Origin: Zhengitettix transpicula
Taxonomy: Eukaryota > Arthropoda > Insecta > Orthoptera > Tetrigidae
DNA: 64,000 nt
Direction of reading: 5' to 3'
Assembly (NCBI GenBank): GCA_037074705.1
Contig: CM073592.1
Location: 87,175,129-87,239,128 of the forward strand
Shown piece after piece: positions 56,837-64,000 of the stretch. Each line of letters starts with the position of its first letter. The first letter of the stretch is position 1. The translations under genes and the position numbers were made by a program. The notes under the pieces were generated by a model. That model searched no databases and had not been told where the DNA came from. It saw nothing but the letters and a program-made list of their open reading frames with translations.

Positions 56837-58129
56837 AGTACCTTGAGAAAGTAGAAAATTAAGTAAGAAAATTCGTCAAAATATGTTCAGCCGTGTTTCA
56901 ACTTATTTTGATCAATTGGGCCTACAAACAAACTAGAAAGCGATTTATTTAGATTTATATTGTTTATTGTAACTAGTGACCAGATTGTTCCATGAATATA
57001 TTAGTTGCTCTTAGTTTCACTTACCGTTCTGACAACGAATTAACATCGTTTCAGAATTGGACGTTAGATTTCATAAGATACGAAACACGTTTTTATGAAA
57101 TTTACGTCCTCAAAGTAATTAGCAACGATTAAAAATTATTCAGATAAAACGTTCTAAATTGCTCATGTTTCGTGGTTTCGCTTTTGAAAAATATCGATGA
57201 AGACTATTCAGCTTCGAGTTGGTAATATCTCTCATCAAAAGAATTTTCTTTTAAATTTCGGATTTCACAACCATTCTACTACCAGTGTACATTTCTAATC
57301 TTTTCTGGAAGGGGAAATTACTTTCTTCGATCTCATTAAAAAAAATTATATGCTGAGAGTGCCCGTTTCGCTTACAACTGATTTATATTTAATGTAGTTA
57401 GAGGGTCGGAGAGCGGTTTAAGTCAGTCAGGTGTCAGATTTCCGGGACGAGGACGGACCTAGCTCTGTGCTGCACCAGCAATTATCGGAGTGCGCTGCAA
57501 AGGGCAGCGGATCGTTACGGCTCCGATAGCGAAGGTCAATGGAGTTTGGGCCATTTACATCACCTTAGTCATTGGGGTCGCAAGAGGGTGAGCTCTGACC
57601 CTCGTAAGCGTCGCGTACCCAGAGTATTTATTTGGAACAACCCCAATAAAGGAAGAATTGTAGCGTGCAGATTCATGACGATCCATGTTCCTCCCAGAAA
57701 CAAGCAAGCGCATATTCCTCTACAGTTTACAAATTAATAATATAAGTTTAAAATCACTGATTTTCAATACTAATTTTTTTTACATATAATTGTGTTTTAA
57801 TTTAATGTTCATAAAATGGCTAGTATAATTTAAAATCATAGCGAAGACAATTAATGAAAAATGGTCTCTTTAGATCACAAATTGGGAAGCCAATATAAGC
57901 AATGGTGTTTATATAAAATAAACGGTAATGAAAGACGACATAAAACAAGTTAAATGGGAATGAAATGAGGCAGTGATTTTCTAAATGAGTGAAAAGTTGG
58001 CAGTAGCAACAGTATTGGGAGACTGATGGTTTGGTGTGTTGAGTGAAACAAATCACGTAATATAAAAGCGGATCGTGATGGAGATCTGCAAAAACCATTC
58101 ACTGCGCTGATCACTGATCACAAATTACA
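56837..58129. other. No recognised gene
   Basis: 57,400-57,720 is richer in G+C (GTCGGAGAGCGGTTTAAG, GGACGAGGACGGACCTAGC) with a 63-codon plus-strand frame (57546-57737) of no known family. The rest is AT-rich. It may include 5' parts of the LINE that follows, but I cannot show that. Confidence 0.4.
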
Positions 58130-58149
58130 GCAGAATACTCAAGAGAACT

Positions 58150-58790
58150 CCATAACATAAATGATCTGATCTTTCTTGATGCTCTCTTTAAACAATTACT
58201 GCAGAAATTATTTATAAAAACCATCGAGTGCGAAATGGAGATGAATAGGAAACCAGAAATTAAACGAAACAGATCTGAGAAAGACTTTTCAACGATGACT
58301 ATGCTTACTACTATCGATAATTTCATTAAGCAAGCAACTATGAAGACCATCGTGCGCTCGTCTCAACACTAGACATAAGCAAAGCGTATGACACCACCTG
58401 GCGATGGAAAGTTAACAAAAATCTGCTCGATATGGGGATATCTGGACATACGCTCTCATGTATTAATAATATCAAGAACAGGAGCGTACAAGTTAAAACT
58501 AATAATGCTACTTCTGGTAATATCGGAATTGAAAATGGCAGAACACATGGCTCATTAAAACTAATAATGCTACTGCTGGTACTATCGGAATTGAAAATGG
58601 CTTCACACGTGGCTCAAGCATAAGCGTCATACTATTCGTCATTGCGGTAAACGATATAAAATCAGCGGTAACCCGCCCTGTTAGTATAGAAATGTTCGCA
58701 GATGATATAGTCATCCTCACCAAGGGAGCCAACCTGCACCATTCTACGTCTCTCATTCAGCAGTCCTTGTGTAACCTCGAAGCTTGAGCT
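58150..58790 (+). pseudogene. LINE reverse transcriptase palm relic
   Basis: Pieces in changing frames: NDLIFLDALFKQLLQKLFIK (like 'RPISLlstLcKllEKLInkR'), IDNFIKQATMK, STLDISKAYDTTWRWK (the first catalytic Asp of 'vslDisKAYDttWr'), NRSVQVKTNN, SISVILFVIAVNDIKS and IEMFADDIVILTK with the FADD catalytic box. A segment of about 65 bp with AAACTAATAATGCTACT (58496 and 58557) is duplicated in tandem within the palm. Stops and frame changes make it dead. Confidence 0.85.
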
Positions 58791-58849
58791 AATAGTATAC
58801 GATATCACTTCAATCCAGGCAAGGTGTAAGCCTGCCCGTATTAGGAAGC

Positions 58850-59240
58850 TAAATCCACTTCCCCTGAAGATTGAAAACGTAAGCATAGACTATGTAAAAC
58901 ACGCCAGGTTACTGGGTATAACCTGGGATTCTAGATAAAGCTTCACAAAGCATATCAGGAACCTTCAAATCCAGGCAAAAAAGCAACTACTCCTCCTGAA
59001 AGCACTTGCTGCACACAACTGGGGTGAAAACACTAAACTTATTTCAACCACCTATAAGACAATCATTTTATCAATTCTGGACTACGGAGCCTATATTTAT
59101 GCCCGATCCCCAAATCCGCTCTCAAGAAACTAGATATTATTCAGAATGAAGCATTGAGAGTAATTACAGGGCGTATGAGAACCACCCCGGTAGTCTACTA
59201 AACGAAGGAAAATACATTCCTCTTGCATTTCTGAGAAGAA
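58850..59240 (+). pseudogene. LINE post-RT (thumb/connection) relic
   Basis: It reads LPLKIENVSIDYVKHARLLG then ITWDSR, a stop, SFTKHIRNLQIQAKKQLLLL and KALAAHNWGENTKLI. After one frame change it reads KKLDIIQNEALRVITGRMRT. This is the usual post-RT pattern of LINE proteins ('vkyLGitlDsrLsf..Hi..l...a...l..lk.l....wG' and 'l..iqneaLRvitGa.rttp'). Confidence 0.8.
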
Positions 59241-59764
59241 TAAGCACAATTAAGTGGACTAAAGTCCCTGCAGGCAAACTCCATGAACGTGAGATCACAA
59301 TCGAGTCGACCCAACCTGAACAACGAATACAACCTCAAATCTCCCCTACCCTTTCATAATGCATCATACAAACTCTTTCGCAGTCTCCAGTTCACCATCC
59401 CCAACATATACCACAATACTACCTCTAATATCCCTCAATTGAAGTTTACCGACCTCCAAATAGACGGCTCTTTGAACCTGATTCGTATACACAGATTCCT
59501 GAAAAACAGAAGCAGGCACTACCTGTGAGATGATTCTTTCCAACTTGACCAGGACAGTAGCCATCCACAACTCAGATTCAAGCACCACCGCGGTAACCTT
59601 CCCCATAGCAATGGCAGTTGAATACTCCACAGAGTGAATCTCCAATCAGCAGGATTATGATTCTAACAAACTCGAAGTAAGCATCAAGGAACATATGAGA
59701 CCCTAAAATAAGGAACGACACCATGAACGCCATCTGAGCCAACCTACATCTCAGCAGTTCACAA

Positions 59765-60013
59765 GTGAAATCCGTGCAGCTGGTCTGGATCCCGGCTCAT
59801 GCGGGCATCGCAGGGAACGAGGAGGTGGATGCACTGGCGGCCACGACACAAGAAGCTCTAACTTTCTATGAAGCCCCAACCTGTAAAGCCTCGGACATCC
59901 TAAATGAATGTATAGAAAATGTGGAGGGTAGCTGGCAGGACACGAGGAGAGGAGGAAATACCGGTATCTTCCATCAGAACCTGCAAGCATCAGAAGATCA
60001 GCCATCTAAATAG
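59765..60013 (+). pseudogene. LINE RNase H domain relic
   Basis: VQLVWIPAHAGIAGNEEVDA and LAATTQEA match the C-terminal RNase H motif of LINEs ('v.l.WiPsHvGI.GNE.aDaLA'), including the histidine and the aspartate of the active site. It is one open frame of 82 codons with a stop at 60011. The upstream RNase H core is decayed. Confidence 0.85.
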
Positions 60014-60213
60014 CATCTCAAGAAAACAACTGATAATAGTTTCCAGGATTAAATCATTGCACACCCAACTCACCCTTGAATATCTTTTTTTCAGAACAGA
60101 TCAGCCCACCTGTGACGTATGTGATCGAGCCCTCACAATCCAGCATATTTTATTCGAATGCACGAAGTATGAGGATATACGCACGAAGACCATCGCCGAG
60201 TTCACTGGATAAA
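60014..60213 (+). pseudogene. LINE C-terminal Cys-His motif relic
   Basis: In the frame 59919-60212, after SRKQLIIVSRIKSLHTQLTL, comes CDVCDRALTIQHILFECTKY, a C-x2-C...H...C motif intact in all four positions. The stop falls a few residues beyond. The same motif is broken by a stop in the copy at 40.5 kb. Confidence 0.8.
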
Positions 60214-60390
60214 ACTTCTGCACACACGACACGGCGCCTCGAGTTCGTCTCCGACGTAAAACTGGCAACCTCAGTTTGAAACTATGAACACTAATGGAAA
60301 TTTCAAACTCGCTGTAATTTAGCTATGCAAGCACTATTAGAGGGTCGCCAATAACCAAAAGTTGACGCCACCATAAATTAATTAAAAAAA

Positions 60391-60930
60391 CTAAATTTTC
60401 TATCTGTTAGAGGACTTGCTCCAAATACTCTTGCAAGTAAATTGTTCCAGTCATTTGTTGACATATTTAGGAAAGAGTATTTTCCAACAACTGATTTAGA
60501 TTGGACTTTATTTTGAAAATATGATCAAACCTCCCGGTTTACTCTATACGGCAATCCCTGCCAAGGTTTTTGATCCGCAAAGTCTTCGTAGAAAATGCCT
60601 AGCGTAGATTTTTCCCTTCTCATCTGTAGATTATTACACTTTAGCATATTTAATTTTTCGCTCCCATTCGTAAGTCCTATCTGTATGAATTTTGCGGCTC
60701 TTTTCCGTACAATTTCAAAGGAATGTATCTGATTTTTCTGATACGGATCCCAGAAATATGAAGCATAATAGATTAGTGGACGTCCTTATGATTTATGTAT
60801 AATTTATTTGGACATTTCATTTCCATTTTTGAGAGTTTTCATTACAAAGTGCAGGGAATTCCTTGTAGCATAGTTTATCTTCTCTTCCGACCATAGCTTA
60901 CTGTTCAAATAAGTGGCAGGTATTTACAGT
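60391..60930 (-). pseudogene. LINE C-terminal relic on the opposite strand (Jockey-like)
   Basis: Read on the minus strand from about 60930 it gives LWSEEKINYATRNSLHFVMK and TLKNGNEMSK. After a stop come RPLIYYASYFWDPYQKNQIH, SFEIVRKRAAKFI, QPWKWQ-type decay (FADQKPWQGLPYRVN) and finally GKYSFLN and DWNNLLARVFGASP. These correspond to 'aw.alhfvmriLKkGn', 'rPileYga.cWDPyr..qi..le.vQkkAAKF' and 'gkysFvnrti..WN.Lpa' of insect LINEs. It begins exactly where the A tail of the plus-strand LINE ends. Confidence 0.8.
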
Positions 60931-62903
60931 TTCTCCATCCTCAATTGTTTTAAATAAATTAGTTGAAAGTAAAGCAATTCTCCACATTCACCAGTTATAT
61001 ACATTTAATAGGCGCTAAAAAGTGATAATTGTGTTCTGTAACTGATGAAATGAATGGTGATGTACTGCGGGTTAGTATTTTGTTCTCGAACACTATTTGG
61101 ATTTTCCTGAATATTCTTTAACAATTGTAATGTATCTCCGTTGTAGATATTTAATAACCAATAATTCTATTAAATACCATTTCTGTTTTCTTTATTTCAA
61201 ATTAATCATCACATAAATGACATAACGGTATATATATATTCAAAATAGCCAATATTTGATGCGGTTCATTCCTTGTACGTTGTATGAAAATAACGATGTT
61301 CCAGTAATATAGACATACTTTGACGTGACAAGTTTCTAGATTTGAAGTACGTCTTACTGAAGTAAAGGACTAACAATGTTTGTAGTCTTCGAGCCAATGC
61401 TCACAGAATCTCACAACAAGAAGTATTTGGGCAACGTGTAGTAGATTTAACGAACTCCAAAGAAATATTTGCTTACTCGTCTACAAGTGAAGTCTACATA
61501 GAATACCGTACCGAGATGTTCAGAGTCTTCGGGCTCGCAATCACAATCTTGTAAGTACTAGCATTTATTTATTCTATACGGTACGTAAAATTATAAATAC
61601 TGAAAATTTCCGAGGATTAAGAATCTAGAATTTTATTTTCATACTGCATACTTCAATGCTAAAAAGAAGGTTATTGCGGTGCTATCATAAAAAAGTGATA
61701 ATATTATATTAATAATAATATAATTGAAATTTTCTGCTGAGATTACCTGGTCTGTATGATGGTAATTTGTTTCTTTAAAATAAACATTAGTTTAATTTTT
61801 AGAAGTCTACAAATCTTATCTCGAGGTTAATGACTGCATTTTCAGTAATTGTTATAAATTAATATGGTTTCTACTGTTATAATTATAATGAAATGAAGGG
61901 AAAGTAGTGTGTGTACAAAACGTAAACATAAATTTTCCGACGCTCCTTACTTAAGGAAAGTGGTTCCAATTGAAAGTCAAATTATCTCTCAGTATTAAAT
62001 TTTGTGAGCGAGATTTATAGTAAATGATGAATAATTTTAATATTGAATTGATACATTATCATTTATCTTAAGAAGTTTGTACACATATTCTTATATACGT
62101 AGTTGGTTACACAGGAAGAGACAGTAAAATTTTAAAATGTATCTAAAAGTTTCAAATAAGGTATTGTACCAAAATAACAAAAATGTCCCCTTAAAATCTG
62201 ACGAAATTGTTCAACATAATTAAAAATAAAGCTAACATAAACAAAAATATTTCTACCTTGTGAAAGAATCACACTTCATGTGTTTAAGAAGGACTTTTAC
62301 AAACTTTCTGGAGAGTTCATCGCTCAAAAAAATGAAAAAGGGTTATTTAAATATTTTACCATTGTCCTAGGTTTTTAAGTAACAAATGAAAGGCCATACA
62401 GTAGAATTATCAACCGATTGTCAAGTATTTAAATGTCGACAGCTCAAAAACTCATAAAAAATGTTGAAAAAAACCTCCACTACTTCCAAGAACATTTCTT
62501 TATTACGAATAAGCTACACGTTAAATCAGTTATAAGTAGTCCCAGAAAGAAAAATACAAAGGCCGTGGATCCTATTCTTCATATGCATCAGTGGCAACCC
62601 GAACAATGTGCTGGAGCCCCTTCATAAATAAACCACGTGCTTCTTCAACGTATTGCCACATTCTGTAGCTACAAGTCTTGGAAAATTTTATCGTAATCAT
62701 TAATCATTCAATAGCGAAGGATTGTCCGACGTAACTTTTAATATCGTTTTCCTCTGTTTAGTGTTATTAAGGTGTCTCCATTGAATAAATTGAAACACCT
62801 TGTTATTCACTAATTCTTTTGCAGAATTAATGCGAGCCAGACAAAGGAAAGATGAAAATTCAAAACCGCGATATCTCCTAAGCCGATCTTGTTTAATCTG
62901 TAA

Positions 62904-62905
<2 letters not shown>
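60931..62905. other. No recognised gene
   Basis: AT-rich; the first part may be decayed upstream sequence of the minus-strand LINE. The frame at 62433-62627 (64 codons) has no recognised motif. Confidence 0.45.

Positions 62906-62939
<34 letters not shown>
62906..62939. repeat. (TA)n microsatellite
   Basis: An uninterrupted TA run that is not occupied by an LTR, unlike most other long TA runs in the window. Confidence 0.95.
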
Positions 62940-62942
<3 letters not shown>

Positions 62943-64000
62943 TTTATTTCTCACAGTATATTTTTTTTATAATCGATGTATGTATTTTTACTTTGTTTTC
63001 CAGAAATATATTGTAAAGGACTACAAATTCTAGAATTATTTAATTTCTGCTTTTTTATGATCCCAATTTTAACAATCCTATTTCGCTAGTTTTAACGTTA
63101 TCTACTACAAATGAAGGTATGAACTCAAAATTATGTTCTGTATTCAGCTATTGTCATACATAAGTGGCCTGAAAGTTAATACCACGATAAGCTTCATGAT
63201 TCCCTCATTAACGTACAATTAATCATTATATTTTATACTTGTTTCCATCATGTTACTATTAAAATATACGCAAAGGTTCTTTTAAAATATTAACCTTCGA
63301 TCCCCCCATCTTCTTTCGTCTTCTTAGATTTATAATAACTGTATTTCAACATGTGATTATGTTCAACTTATTAAAACTTATTAAAACTACGACTAAGGAA
63401 ATAATTTAAGTATTGTAGTAAATTATATTTTCACATCGGCACTTGTTACGCTGTGTAACCACTACATGCTTTCGTGGAATAAAGGTTAGAGCACAGCAAG
63501 GAATTGAAGTTTTGATGGCACTAATAGCGCCTGGTAAGTGCACTTATTCCCGACGTTGGCGGACCTGGCCGTGACAGCCTGCGCTGTCAACGAAGGGATA
63601 TTTGAATTCCTATCGAGGGTTGACGTGCCACGCGAAGAGCATAACAACGTATGGCTGATTAGGACAGATGTCAAATACTTCATCCACTGAAATAGCTTGA
63701 CTGAATTCATTGCATTTGCGGATAAGAGCACTTATATCCGCGTGAAAATGATTGTCCACGTTGACAATTAAATACAAAAGGGGGTTTGATTTCAGGAGAA
63801 TTAAAAAAATTGACATGACACCTTATTATATTTCACAGTTATTAAAACAGCGATATTCTAATTAAAACCAGTTTTGGAAAAGTGAAAGATCAGAATTGTC
63901 ATTCATGGACTTTCCATACTCTACACCATAATTGAGATAATTATCTTAACTTTTATATTAATACATTTTAATATACAGACATTAATGCCGTTATGATTGT
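62940..64000. other. No recognised gene; G+C-richer patch at 63.5 kb
   Basis: 63,480-63,770 is richer in G+C (ACGTTGGCGGACCTGGCCGT) and has two overlapping minus-strand frames (81 and 68 codons), neither of which resembles a known family. It might be an exon or a repeat not otherwise seen here. Confidence 0.4.

Larger units (their letters stand above)
58130..60390 (+). mobile_element. 5'-truncated LINE with reverse transcriptase and RNase H
   Basis: The order of relics is RT fingers, RT palm, thumb region, RNase H and a Cys-His motif, followed by a short 3' UTR with AGGGTCGCCAATAACCAAAA and an ATTAATTAAAAAAA end at 60390. RNase H in the same ORF points to the I/R1/LOA branch of non-LTR elements rather than CR1 or RTE. 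A second 3' end of the same family is at 40.3-40.8 kb. Confidence 0.85.

Overview
The window is AT-rich eukaryotic DNA that looks like the intergenic or intronic part of an arthropod genome. The best guess is an insect with a large, repeat-filled genome (hemimetabolous type). That guess rests on the mix of repeats: Penelope-like elements with a GIY-YIG domain, CR1/Jockey/RTE/I-type LINEs, a mariner, tRNA-derived SINEs and long (TA)n arrays. The species cannot be named from sequence alone. No host protein-coding gene, rRNA or intact tRNA could be supported. Nearly all recognisable coding sequence is broken transposable-element sequence, and the open frames that remain are short.

The commonest repeat, called family A here, has eleven clear copies (about 0.34-0.56 kb) and two decayed fragments. 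In the sense orientation it ends ...TGTTGCCCTAAAAA, and several copies have matching target-site duplications (10/10, 11/12, 13/14 and weaker ones). It therefore moved by retroposition, although it encodes no recognisable protein and shows no tRNA-like head. The second theme is LTR sequence embedded in TA microsatellites. Five copies of one family (3.2, 13.0, 25.0, 42.1 and 51.7 kb) and one copy of an apparently unrelated family (31.6 kb) have TG...CA ends, and most of them abut (TA)n on both sides.

By region: 0-6 kb holds family A, a minus-strand LINE reverse-transcriptase relic, LTR copy 1 and an internally deleted mariner with terminal inverted repeats. 6-13 kb holds a decayed Penelope-like element and Penelope-type tails. 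13-20 kb holds LTR copy 2, a cluster of family A copies, a second Penelope relic and a SINE with a perfect duplication. 20-30 kb holds more Penelope tails with hammerhead-like motifs, a CpG-rich promoter-like patch, a CR1 tail, LTR copy 3 and SINEs. 30-41 kb holds a SINE fragment in a hairpin, the second LTR family, a tandem duplication split by family A, an element with an internal minisatellite of about 280 bp units, and two family A copies next to a LINE 3' end. 41-53 kb holds an RTE tail, LTR copy 5, a CR1 relic, family A and LTR copy 4. 53-56 kb is very AT-rich with nothing recognisable. 56-61 kb holds family A and an RT/RNase H LINE that abuts an opposite-strand LINE. 61-64 kb has no recognisable gene.

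The genes do not form a working system; they are layers of insertions. The most unusual features are the family A retroposon, the preference of two LTR families for (TA)n arrays, the hammerhead-like motifs at Penelope tails, and the minisatellite-bearing element that directly follows such a tail.
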